A stretch of 13,218 bases of DNA from an uncultured Brachyspira sp. (GTDB taxonomy: Bacteria > Spirochaetota > Brachyspiria > Brachyspirales > Brachyspiraceae): contig NZ_CAKVGN010000073.1 in assembly GCF_934747485.1 (NCBI RefSeq), positions 1 through 13,218 on the forward strand. The letters are read 5' to 3'. This document shows, piece after piece, positions 1 to 7,957 of the stretch. Position 1 is the stretch's first letter; the number at the start of each line of letters is the position of its first letter. Made by a program: the position numbers and the translations under genes. The notes beneath the pieces were generated by a model. The model worked only from the letters and a program-made list of their open reading frames with translations, made no database searches and was not told the DNA's origin.

Positions 1-70
1 TATGATACACCTATGCTATACTTTAAGAAATTAAGGAATTCCTAACTGCAATATGTCTGGCTCCTGTGCA
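1..70. repeat. Left copy of a perfect 70-base terminal inverted repeat
   Basis: Every base from 1 to 70 matches the reverse complement of 13149-13218, and the match stops abruptly at 70/71. The inner end reads ...CTCCTGTGCA, so an element ending there would have the TG...CA termini common in several insertion-sequence families. Frame 1 from base 1 is open for 14 codons and ends YFKKLRNS, then TAA, leaving 25 bases to the repeat boundary. That is the layout expected for a transposase C-terminus close to an IS end. It also contains the 10-base palindrome AGGAATTCCT. The repeat is seen directly; the IS reading is inference. An assembly break inside a multicopy element is equally possible. Confidence 0.95.
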
Positions 71-144
71 CAAATTTTAATAAAAAACATTCTAAAACGC
101 ATCTTATAAAATATTTCTTTTTTTAGTATTTGTTTTAATAAAAA

Positions 145-172
145 TTGACAAGCAAAAAAATAAAACTATACT
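145..172 (+). promoter_or_regulatory. Sigma-70-type promoter of ppdK
   Basis: TTGACA (145-150) is a perfect -35 box, followed after 16 bases by TATACT (167-172). Transcription would start near 179 and give a 5' leader of about 75 bases, rich in A and T, ending in the ribosome binding site AGGAG (243-247). It is the best promoter match in the window and fits a highly expressed glycolytic gene. Confidence 0.75.
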
Positions 173-253
173 ATATATATAAGAAAAAATTTATTTTTTA
201 AAATCTAAGTAAAAAAATCTATCAAAAAAAAATAACAATAGTAGGAGATTATC

Positions 254-3200
254 ATGGCAACAAAAAAGATGGTTTACTTCTTTGGTAATGGTAAATCTGA
301 AGGGGCTAAAGAGACAAAAGCATTATTAGGCGGTAAAGGTTTAGGTCTTGCCCAAATGACAGAAAGTAAAGTGCCTGTTCCAGCAGGGTTTACAATTACA
401 ACAGAAGTTTGTGATTACTATTCAAAAAACAAATCATACCCTAAGGGACTAGAAAAGATAGTTGATGAAAACATCAAAAAGCTAGAAAAGGCTATGGGAA
501 TGGAGTTTGGTAATGCAGACAAGCCTCTTCTTGTATCTGTACGTTCTGGTGCTGCTATATCTATGCCTGGTATGATGGATACAATACTTAATCTTGGTAT
601 TAACGAAAATGTAGTTAATGGAATTATTAAAAAAACTAATAATCCTAGATTTGCTTGGGACGCTTATAGAAGATTTATTCAAATGTTCGGCGATGTAGCT
701 ATGGGTGTTGATCATGACAAATTTGAAGAGATACTTGATGAAAGAAAAAAAGCTATCGCACCAAAAATTGGTAAAGCTGAAAAAGAAGTTAAAGATACTG
801 ATTTAGATGTAGAAGAATTAAAAATTGTAGTAGAAAAATATAAAGCTATGTATAAACAAGAAATGGGCGAAGCTTTCCCTGATGACCCTAAAGTACAATT
901 ATGGCATGCTATTAATGCTGTATTTAGGAGCTGGAACAACCCAAGGGCTGAAGCTTATAGAAAATTAAATGATATAAGAAATCTTTTAGGTACAGCTGTT
1001 AACGTTCAAGCTATGGTATTTGGTAATATGGGAGATACTTCTGCTACTGGTGTATGTTTCTCTCGCAACCCTTCTACTGGTGAAAACAAATTCTACGGAG
1101 AGTTTTTAATTAATGCACAAGGTGAAGATGTTGTTGCTGGTATTAGAACTCCTCAAGAAATTACATTAGAAGGAAGTAAAGAATGGGCTAAAAATAATAA
1201 CATAAGCGAAGAAGACAGAAAAGCTAAATTTCCTTCACTTGAAGAGGTTATGCCTGATGTTTATAAACAATTAGTAAGCTATAAAAATCAATTAGAAAAA
1301 TATTACAGCGATATGCAGGATATGGAGTTTACAATACAAGAAGGCAAACTTTATATGCTTCAAACTCGTAATGGTAAGAGAACTGCTGCTGCTGCTGTAA
1401 GGATTGCTGTTGAACTTGCTGAGGCTAAAATAATTTCCAAAGAAGAGGCTTTAATGAGAGTTAATCCTGCTGATTTGGACCAATTGCTTCACCCTATGTT
1501 TGACCCTAATGCCAAAAAGACTGCTAAAGTTCTTGCTAAGGGGTTAAATGCTTCTCCGGGTGCTGCTGTTGGTAAGGCTGTATTTGCTGCTGAGAGAGCT
1601 GAGGCTATGAAAGAGGCTGGCGAATCTGTTATACTTGTTCGTATAGAGACTAGCCCTGAAGATATTAAAGGTATGAATGCTGCTGAAGGTATATTAACTG
1701 CAAGGGGAGGAGCTACTTCACATGCTGCTGTTGTTGCACGCGGTATGGGTAAATGCTGTGTTGCAGGCTGCAGTGCTTTAGATATTGACTATAATCAAAA
1801 AATAATGAAAGTTAATGACACTATAGTTCATGAAGGTGATTATATTTCTATAGATGGTTCCACTGGTGAGGTAATGCTTGGACAGGTTACTACTAAAGAG
1901 GCTGATATGTCTGAAGACTTTAGAAAACTTATGCAGTGGGCTGATGAGATTAGAATAAAAAATAAATTTGAAGTTCATACTAATGCTGACACTCCTAATG
2001 ATGCACAAATTGCTAGGAAATTCGGTGCTGAAGGTATTGGTTTGTGCCGTACTGAACACATGTTCTTCAATGCTGACAGAATCAAGAGCGTGAGACAGCT
2101 TATACTTGTTGCTGAAGAAGTGAAACAATTAAGAGAAAAATTAGAAGAAGCTAAAAAGGTAGGTAAAGCTGATTTAGTTGAAGAATTAGAAAGACTTTAT
2201 AAAGAGCCAAGAAAACTTTATGATGATGCTTTAGATAGTTTATTCCCTATGCAAATGGAAGACTTTGTGGGAATATTTACTGCTATGAACGGATATCCTG
2301 TAACTGTAAGACTTCTTGACCCGCCTTTGCATGAGTTTATTCCTCATGAAGATTCTCAATTACAAGAGCTTGCTAATGAAATGAATGTTTCTTTTGAAAA
2401 GTTAAGAACTATTAGAGATTCTCTACATGAGTTTAACCCAATGCTCGGACACAGAGGCTGCCGTCTTGGTATCACTTACCCAGAAATCTACGATATGCAG
2501 GCAAGAGCTATTATTGAAGCTGCTGTTAAAGTTAAGAAAAACGGTGTAGATGTTCACCCTGAAATAATGATTCCTCTTGTTGGTACTCTAAAAGAGCTTA
2601 AAATGATAAAAGAGAGAATTATCAAAATAGCTGATGAAGTATTTGCTAAAGTTGGAGATAAAGTTTCTTATAAAGTTGGTACTATGATAGAAGTTCCAAG
2701 AGCAGCTTTGGTTGCTGACAAAATTGCTACAGAAGCAGAGTTCTTCTCATTCGGTACTAATGACTTAACTCAAATGGGAGGCGGTTTCTCAAGAGATGAT
2801 GCTGGTAAATTCTTAAAAGATTATGTTGATAAAGAAATATACGAAAAAGACCCATTCCAATCATTAGACCAAGAGGGTATTGGAGAATTATTAAAAATTG
2901 CCGTTACTAAAGGAAGAGCTACTAACAAAAAACTTACTGTTGGTATATGCGGTGAGCATGGAGGTGACCCTGCTACTGTTATGTTCTGTTATGATATAGG
3001 GCTTAACTATGTAAGCTGTTCTCCTTATAGAGTGCCTATTGCTAGACTTGCTGCTGCTCAAGGTATAATTAATGCTTCTGCCAAAAACAAAAAAACAAGT
3101 GTCAAAAAAGAAGTAAAAAAAGTAGCTAAAGCTGTAAAAAAAGAAGTAAAGAAAGAGGTTAAAAAAGATGCTAAAAAAGTAGCTTCTACAGTAAAAAAAG

Positions 3201-3319
3201 CTTCAAAAGATGTAAAAAAAGCAACTAAAGAAATAAAGAAAGTTGCTAAGGCTGTAAAAAATACTGTTAAAAAAGAAGTAAAAAAAGCAGTATCAAAAAA
3301 AACAAACTCTAAAAAATAA
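254..3319 (+). CDS. ppdK: Pyruvate, phosphate dikinase with lysine-rich C-terminal tail
   Basis: Catalyses the reversible reaction ATP + Pi + pyruvate <-> AMP + PPi + PEP in the cytoplasm; in fermenters it often runs toward ATP and pyruvate. An N-terminal ATP-grasp domain begins with GGKGLGLAQM and covers roughly the first 350 residues. The swivelling phosphohistidine domain carries GGATSHAAVVARG with the phosphorylated His at 490. A C-terminal PEP-binding TIM barrel contains GICGEHGG with catalytic Cys899 and ends at about residue 936 after RVPIARLAAAQ. AGGAG lies 6 bases before the ATG, which fixes the start. At 1021 residues it exceeds the usual 870-890 for two reasons: a charged helical insertion at about 618-660, and a tail (943-1021) with 34 lysines in 79 residues. 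The enzyme core looks intact. The gene is monocistronic, with its own promoter and terminator. Confidence 0.97.
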   Translation: MATKKMVYFFGNGKSEGAKETKALLGGKGLGLAQMTESKVPVPAGFTITTEVCDYYSKNKSYPKGLEKIVDENIKKLEKAMGMEFGNADKPLLVSVRSGAAISMPGMMDTILNLGINENVVNGIIKKTNNPRFAWDAYRRFIQMFGDVAMGVDHDKFEEILDERKKAIAPKIGKAEKEVKDTDLDVEELKIVVEKYKAMYKQEMGEAFPDDPKVQLWHAINAVFRSWNNPRAEAYRKLNDIRNLLGTAVNVQAMVFGNMGDTSATGVCFSRNPSTGENKFYGEFLINAQGEDVVAGIRTPQEITLEGSKEWAKNNNISEEDRKAKFPSLEEVMPDVYKQLVSYKNQLEKYYSDMQDMEFTIQEGKLYMLQTRNGKRTAAAAVRIAVELAEAKIISKEEALMRVNPADLDQLLHPMFDPNAKKTAKVLAKGLNASPGAAVGKAVFAAERAEAMKEAGESVILVRIETSPEDIKGMNAAEGILTARGGATSHAAVVARGMGKCCVAGCSALDIDYNQKIMKVNDTIVHEGDYISIDGSTGEVMLGQVTTKEADMSEDFRKLMQWADEIRIKNKFEVHTNADTPNDAQIARKFGAEGIGLCRTEHMFFNADRIKSVRQLILVAEEVKQLREKLEEAKKVGKADLVEELERLYKEPRKLYDDALDSLFPMQMEDFVGIFTAMNGYPVTVRLLDPPLHEFIPHEDSQLQELANEMNVSFEKLRTIRDSLHEFNPMLGHRGCRLGITYPEIYDMQARAIIEAAVKVKKNGVDVHPEIMIPLVGTLKELKMIKERIIKIADEVFAKVGDKVSYKVGTMIEVPRAALVADKIATEAEFFSFGTNDLTQMGGGFSRDDAGKFLKDYVDKEIYEKDPFQSLDQEGIGELLKIAVTKGRATNKKLTVGICGEHGGDPATVMFCYDIGLNYVSCSPYRVPIARLAAAQGIINASAKNKKTSVKKEVKKVAKAVKKEVKKEVKKDAKKVASTVKKASKDVKKATKEIKKVAKAVKNTVKKEVKKAVSKKTNSKK

Positions 3320-3340
3320 TCTTTTATCTTTATAATTTGT

Positions 3341-3373
3341 AGCCTGTGTGCATATGAGCATGCAGGCTTTTTT
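3341..3373 (+). terminator. Rho-independent terminator of ppdK
   Basis: An 11-base-pair stem (AGCCTGTGTGC, 3341-3351, with GCATGCAGGCT, 3358-3368) contains two G-U pairs and closes a 6-base loop. Five further T residues follow at 3369-3373. It lies 21 bases after the ppdK stop codon. Confidence 0.88.
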
Positions 3374-3406
3374 ATTGTATACTAAAAAGTTTATCAATTT
3401 TTATTA

Positions 3407-3527
3407 TTGTTCTTTTTCCCGCAGCTCGCACCCATACCTAAAGGTACTCCTTTCAGTCGCAGGCACTTCCTTCGGTCGCCCTGAAGGACTCCTTTCAGTC
3501 GCGGTACGTACTTCATCAAAAGAACAA
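3407..3527. repeat. GC-rich intergenic repeat patch with three tandem units and inverted ends
   Basis: This lies in the only gene-free stretch above 300 bases (3320-3745). Its GC content is far above its surroundings. ACTCCTTTCAGTCGC occurs at 3446-3460 and again at 3488-3502, and a variant matching at 12 of 15 bases (ACTTCCTTCGGTCGC) sits between them at 3465-3479. The patch is bracketed by a perfect 10-base inverted repeat, TTGTTCTTTT (3407-3416) and AAAAGAACAA (3518-3527). Short open frames cross it on both strands, but none has a ribosome binding site or recognisable protein features, so I call no gene. It is probably a dispersed intergenic repeat of this genome (inference). The rest of the gap, 3528-3620 and 3668-3711, is AT-rich with nothing I recognise. 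Confidence 0.7.
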
Positions 3528-3620
3528 AAAAGTGCAAATACTATAGCTTTGTATATTTTTGAATATGTATAAACTATATTGTAATACCAACATTTTAAGC
3601 TAAAAAATGAAGTCTTTTTG

Positions 3621-3667
3621 GTTCTTTGTGCCAACAAAAGAACTGGGGGTGCGGGGGCTAGCCCCCG
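3621..3667. repeat. Intergenic hairpin block with a 16-base GC palindrome
   Basis: GTTCTTT (3621-3627) pairs with AAAGAAC (3637-3643). Next comes GGGGGTG and then the perfect palindrome CGGGGGCTAGCCCCCG (3652-3667). The AAAAGAAC word also borders the neighbouring GC-rich patch, so the two may be parts of one repeat unit. Neither strand has a T-run after the palindrome, so it does not look like a terminator. Confidence 0.65.
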
Positions 3668-3711
3668 AAAGAAGTAAAAATATAAAAACTTAATTAAACT
3701 TAAAAATTTTA

Positions 3712-3739
3712 TTTACAAACGAAAAATATAAAATATAAT
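3712..3739 (+). promoter_or_regulatory. Promoter of the PHP phosphatase gene, likely near-leaderless
   Basis: TTTACA (3712-3717), a 16-base spacer and TATAAT (3734-3739). The -10 box ends only 6 bases before the ATG at 3746, so transcription would begin at or next to the start codon. No ribosome binding site lies in between, which agrees with a leaderless message. AT-rich DNA produces such boxes by chance, so confidence is moderate. Confidence 0.5.
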
Positions 3740-3745
3740 AAAATA

Positions 3746-4573
3746 ATGAAATATATATCAAATCTCCACACACATACCACCTACTGCGATGGTAAAAACT
3801 CTATAGAAGAAAATATATTATACGCAATAGAAAAAAACTTTATAAGATTGGGCTTCTCTGGGCATTCTTATTTGCCGTTTGACAGTTCATCTATGTCTAA
3901 AGAAAATACAATTAAATATTTTGAAGATATAAAAAAATTTAAAGAAATATATAAAGATAAAATTCAAATATATTCAGGAATAGAAGCAGACTACTATTCA
4001 AACTTAAATAAAAATACATATAAAGAAATGATGTTAGATTATAGAATAGGCTCTGTACATTTTATAAAAGATGATAGCAATAATTATTTTTCTATAGATG
4101 CATCAAAACAAAACTTTGAAAACACATTAAAACATTTTGGCAGTATTAAAGAAGTGGTATTGAGATATTATAACAATCTAATAGATATGATAAATACTCA
4201 AAAACCAGATATTATAGGACATTTGGATTTAATTAGAAAATACAATTTTAATAAAGAATATTTTACAGAAGAAGAAGATTGGTATATAAAAAAGCTTAAT
4301 GAAGTATTAGAAGTGATAGAGAAATCAAACTCTATAGTAGAAATGAACACAAGAAAAATGAATAAAGATAATTTAAACGCTCACTATCCAAATACTGATA
4401 CTATAAAAAAATTATTAAAATTAAATATACCTGTTACAATAAACACAGATGCCCATTCTGCAAACACTATAGATTATTTTTATTATGAAGCTGCAGAAAA
4501 ATTAAAAAGCTTAGGATATAATAAAATAAAAATGCTTATAGATAACTCATTTAAAGATATAACTCTAAACTAA
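3746..4573 (+). CDS. PHP-family phosphatase, histidinol-phosphatase (HisJ/HisK) type
   Basis: A 275-residue metal-dependent phosphoesterase of the PHP family, closest in layout to histidinol-phosphatase, which dephosphorylates L-histidinol phosphate in histidine synthesis. The full set of nine PHP metal ligands is visible: His8 and His10 in HTHT, Asp15, His40 in GFSGH, Glu80 in GIEADYY, His105 in GSVHF, His159 in IIGHLD, and Asp235 and His237 in NTDAH. The HTHT motif eight residues from the N-terminus fixes the start although no ribosome binding site precedes it. No other histidine biosynthesis gene lies nearby, so the true substrate could be another phosphate ester. The length is normal for the family. 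The stop codon abuts the stop of the convergent flgJ-like gene and no terminator lies between them. Confidence 0.85.
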   Translation: MKYISNLHTHTTYCDGKNSIEENILYAIEKNFIRLGFSGHSYLPFDSSSMSKENTIKYFEDIKKFKEIYKDKIQIYSGIEADYYSNLNKNTYKEMMLDYRIGSVHFIKDDSNNYFSIDASKQNFENTLKHFGSIKEVVLRYYNNLIDMINTQKPDIIGHLDLIRKYNFNKEYFTEEEDWYIKKLNEVLEVIEKSNSIVEMNTRKMNKDNLNAHYPNTDTIKKLLKLNIPVTINTDAHSANTIDYFYYEAAEKLKSLGYNKIKMLIDNSFKDITLN

Positions 4574-4939
4574 TCAAACGTATTTTTCCATTTGGTTATA
4601 AATAATTTCTGCTAAACCAAATGTTTTAGTTTTAGAGAACTCTTTAGCATATTCATCATATAGCATATCTTCAAATATCTCTTCTGCCATACCGCCGTCT
4701 ACAAGTCCGCTTTTATTAACTGTCTTTCTCATCTCTTTAAGCATTTGATTAATCATTAAAGATTCAAAATCTTCAGAAACTTCTCTCAAGCGTTTTTTTT
4801 GAAACTCTTTATTAGCATTTTCAGAAGTATTTTCTACACTAAACTTTGTACCATAATTTTGATACTCTTTTTTAGTGTTGTTAAGTTTATTTAAATTAGC
4901 AGTTCCAATACTCAAATTATATTTATCAGTAATATTCAT
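4574..4939 (-). CDS. flgJ: FlgJ-type flagellar rod-binding protein, rod domain only
   Basis: A 121-residue protein matching the N-terminal rod-binding domain of FlgJ, which caps the growing flagellar rod in the periplasm. The diagnostic part is the C-terminal two thirds: VSEDFESLMINQMLKEMRKT, then a Gly-rich turn (VDGGMAEE) and IFEDMLYDEYAKEFSKTKTFGLAEII. There is no C-terminal muramidase domain, as is usual in spirochaetes. The first 45 or so residues are polar, rich in Asn and Lys, and probably disordered. AGGTG lies 7 bases before the ATG. The gene follows the chemotaxis receptor after 78 bases on the same strand and has its own sigma-28-like promoter. It ends in TGA directly against the TAA of the convergent phosphatase gene. 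Confidence 0.85.
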   Translation of the reverse strand: MNITDKYNLSIGTANLNKLNNTKKEYQNYGTKFSVENTSENANKEFQKKRLREVSEDFESLMINQMLKEMRKTVNKSGLVDGGMAEEIFEDMLYDEYAKEFSKTKTFGLAEIIYNQMEKYV

Positions 4940-4977
4940 ATATTTACACCTCTATAAAAAAGCATACACCATTATTA

Positions 4978-5004
4978 CTATCGGAAAATATATAAATCCT
5001 ATTA
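4978..5004 (-). promoter_or_regulatory. Sigma-28 (FliA)-like promoter upstream of flgJ
   Basis: Read on the minus strand: TAAT (5004-5001), 15 bases, TCCGATAG (4985-4978), against the FliA pattern TAAA-N15-GCCGATAA. The start site would fall near 4970, giving a leader of about 30 bases that contains the ribosome binding site. The same arrangement precedes the chemotaxis receptor. Confidence 0.45.
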
Positions 5005-5017
5005 ATATAATTTTTTA

Positions 5018-7912
5018 TTACCAAGTAACAATATATTCAGTATAAATATAACCATTACTAATAGATTTAGAAATTTCTACTTTAGCTGAATTAGGATATC
5101 TATATCTAAATATATTATTAATTAACTCATCAAAATATATTTCCATCATATGATCATAATTAGGGAAATAGTATAGATGATAAATAAGTTTTCGCTTTTC
5201 AGATTTTACAACTTCTATATTAATATTTTTAAATCTTTTATTGCTGAATTTAATAAGTAAATCAGCTAAATTACGTCCTCTATAAAATTTTATTTTTAAT
5301 TTATTTAAAACACTGCATTTTCTAAAACCATATTTAGCAACATCTCTTATACAATCTGTATTTCCATCATAAAATTCATTCATAATTATATTAATAGGCA
5401 TGAAAAATGAACTAGATAATATAAATTTCTTTTTAAACTTCACTTTCTTTACATCGCTATATATAATTTTAGCATCCTCAGGCATTTTAGCAATTAAAGC
5501 AATAGTTTTTTCTTTACCAAAAGTCTCTATCATAAACTTATAAAATCTCTTTACTAATGCATATTTAGCGTAAGCCCTTTCACCATCATTAATACTCTTA
5601 ATCTTTCCAGCAATAACTTCTTCAAAATCCTTAACAACATATGAAGACATCTCTTTATCTAATGTATCAATAGAATCTCCGGAAATATTAGAAAGAACTT
5701 CTATCTCTTTAATCAAATTAAATACATCATTAATACGTTCACTCATATCATGTGTTTTGCTTACTATATCATCTGTATTTTTAGATACCAATTTCATAGT
5801 TTCATCATTTTTCTTAGAGAAATCTGATAAATTAACCAAATCATCTTTTGCAACAGATATTCGGCTATGCAAAGAAGTATATTGTTCTTTAATATCTTTA
5901 ATAGCATTAGTAAGACGCTCTATAGAAATATTCATATCTTTTGTACTTATATATTTATCATCTACAACTTTTTTCACTTTAGTCATAGTATCTACAAAAT
6001 TATTTACTTTAGATATCATATTTTCTATAACATTCATTCTCTCAGACATCTTCTCTATCATTAAGTTCATCTCTTTTTCTATCTCTCTAAGTATCCTATG
6101 AGCCTTCTCAGATTGAACATTTGTAGTAGTAGCCAATTTTCTTATCTCTTCAGCAACAACAGCAAAACCCTTACCTTGTTCGCCCGCATGTGCCGCCTCT
6201 ATTGCTGCATTCATCGCAAGCATATTAGTTTGCTGAGAAATATCTATTGTGGAATTGACAAACTCTGATATACCTCTAATAGAAGAAACAAGATTTCTCG
6301 TAATGCTTTCTGTTTTTAATATCTTATCTTTGCTGTCATTTGATAATGATAACATTACCTCAGACTCATCTTTAGCCTTACCAACAGAATCTGACACCTC
6401 TTCCATATCTTTTTGTATTGATAATGTTAAAGAATTAATTTGATTTAAGCTTGTTGCCTGTTCATCAATCTTTATTTGAAGGTCATTAGTCATCTGGTCT
6501 ATAGAAATAAGTTCAGAAAGGTTTGAAGCTATTATCTTATAAATTTCTAAATTACTGCTTTCAACAGCTTTAAACTCAGTTTGCTGAGAAGATATATTAT
6601 TTACAATTAAGTTTACAGATTCAGTCATAGAACCTGCTACATTAGAAATATCAGAAGTTTTATTTTTTAATGATGTAATTTGTGTCTTAAATACTGATAA
6701 AGTCTTTGATACAGTAGAGAATACATGCTGAACCATATCAAAAAATATTATTATCCAATTGCTCAAATATCCCAAAGAATCTTTTGAGTTTATTTTGGTA
6801 ATGTTAATAAACATATTATTATTAAATACACCCTCTTCAAGTTCATGCGATATTTTATCTAAAGGTTTTAATGATATTGGTATAGTAATACTTAATATAA
6901 CAATTATTACAATAATAGCAAATATCAAAATAACAAATATAGTATTATTAGTTTGGTCTAAAACACTTGAGAAATATGAGCTAGGCACAAACATAAATAA
7001 ATTATATAAGCCGCTGCTAAACTGCCTAACAAATATATGATAAGGCACATCATCTATCATTACATTATTTTTTATAATTGTATTTGTAGATATATCTAAA
7101 TTATTTATAGCGGCATTAAACCACTTAAAATCATTTACATTGCTTAATATATATTTAGGATTATCATGATAGACTATTTTATTATTTCTTGTGTCATATA
7201 TTATTGTATTAAAAGGTCCTGTTTTTACTATATTAGTTAATACTTCATGTGCTATATCCAATGAAACATCAGATAAAGAAACACCTATTAACTTAGTATT
7301 ATCTGTTGAATATATAGGAGAAGAAAATGACACTATTTTTTGAGGCTTATCTAAATTTTTTAAGTATGGAGAAGAATAATAAACATTTTGAGGTCTTTTA
7401 GCTTCTCTATTCCAATTATTAGGAATTGCTAAAGAATAAAACTCTTCATTTACATAATTATCCATAATAGTTCCAAATTGCGGCTCCATAGTGCCGGCAT
7501 CAGGAACATCGTATAAATATAAAGAATATAAATTTCTTAAATTAGCATTTTCTGATATAATATTAGGTTCAAAATATATACCATTTGCTATAACATGATG
7601 TAAATTAAGCTGTGATTTATGAAATCTGTAAATTATATCTCTAAGGCTGCTTTGAGGATTTTCCACATTACCAATATCATATAATTCATAAGATACAGTA
7701 GCTATATCTGATAATGAAACCGTGCCGACAGAAGTAGTAGCATATATATTATTAAATGTTGATACTATATCATAGAAATAATTTTGCGTAACTGTCATGG
7801 CATTATCATATAATGCTTTTCTATTTGTTGTGCTATTAATGAAAATAGTAGGAGATAAAGACAATGCAACTACTAAAATAACAGAAAAAAGTACCTTATT
7901 TTTTAAACTCAT
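5018..7912 (-). CDS. Methyl-accepting chemotaxis protein with Cache sensor and extra C-terminal domain
   Basis: A 964-residue transmembrane receptor that signals to CheA through CheW. Residues 9-26 form the first membrane segment. About 30-320 is a periplasmic double-Cache-type sensor, with the stretch VSFSSPIYSTDNTKLIGVSL typical of the membrane-distal module. Residues 323-347 form the second membrane segment, followed by a poorly conserved HAMP-like linker (PLDKISHELEEG...DSLGYLS). A long cytoplasmic coiled coil runs to about 755, with the signalling tip AAIEAAHAGEQGKGFAVVAEEIRKLA near residues 560-590. From about 760 to 964 there is an additional globular domain absent from standard receptors; it ends in YTEYIVTW and vaguely resembles V4R or DUF2378 (TIGR02265) proteins. 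The ribosome binding site is weak (AAGG, 10 bases upstream). Ligand unknown. A sigma-28-like promoter lies upstream. Confidence 0.93.
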   Translation of the reverse strand: MSLKNKVLFSVILVVALSLSPTIFINSTTNRKALYDNAMTVTQNYFYDIVSTFNNIYATTSVGTVSLSDIATVSYELYDIGNVENPQSSLRDIIYRFHKSQLNLHHVIANGIYFEPNIISENANLRNLYSLYLYDVPDAGTMEPQFGTIMDNYVNEEFYSLAIPNNWNREAKRPQNVYYSSPYLKNLDKPQKIVSFSSPIYSTDNTKLIGVSLSDVSLDIAHEVLTNIVKTGPFNTIIYDTRNNKIVYHDNPKYILSNVNDFKWFNAAINNLDISTNTIIKNNVMIDDVPYHIFVRQFSSGLYNLFMFVPSSYFSSVLDQTNNTIFVILIFAIIVIIVILSITIPISLKPLDKISHELEEGVFNNNMFINITKINSKDSLGYLSNWIIIFFDMVQHVFSTVSKTLSVFKTQITSLKNKTSDISNVAGSMTESVNLIVNNISSQQTEFKAVESSNLEIYKIIASNLSELISIDQMTNDLQIKIDEQATSLNQINSLTLSIQKDMEEVSDSVGKAKDESEVMLSLSNDSKDKILKTESITRNLVSSIRGISEFVNSTIDISQQTNMLAMNAAIEAAHAGEQGKGFAVVAEEIRKLATTTNVQSEKAHRILREIEKEMNLMIEKMSERMNVIENMISKVNNFVDTMTKVKKVVDDKYISTKDMNISIERLTNAIKDIKEQYTSLHSRISVAKDDLVNLSDFSKKNDETMKLVSKNTDDIVSKTHDMSERINDVFNLIKEIEVLSNISGDSIDTLDKEMSSYVVKDFEEVIAGKIKSINDGERAYAKYALVKRFYKFMIETFGKEKTIALIAKMPEDAKIIYSDVKKVKFKKKFILSSSFFMPINIIMNEFYDGNTDCIRDVAKYGFRKCSVLNKLKIKFYRGRNLADLLIKFSNKRFKNINIEVVKSEKRKLIYHLYYFPNYDHMMEIYFDELINNIFRYRYPNSAKVEISKSISNGYIYTEYIVTW

Positions 7913-7957
7913 ATATAGAAACCTTATTTTTTTTTACTTACAAAATTATTACTTAAA

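Noticed and set aside
3348..3637. Short open frames on both strands across the intergenic repeat patch (74 and 77 codons)
   Set aside because: They overlap each other and the terminator or repeats, lack ribosome binding sites, and translate repeat DNA into low-information sequence.
3652..3667. Rho-independent terminator at the GC palindrome
   Set aside because: The stem is strong, but neither strand has a following T-run and the palindrome has no proper loop.
5757..6443. Open frames on the plus strand inside the chemotaxis receptor gene
   Set aside because: They are antisense to strongly conserved receptor coding sequence, with no start signals and no family features.
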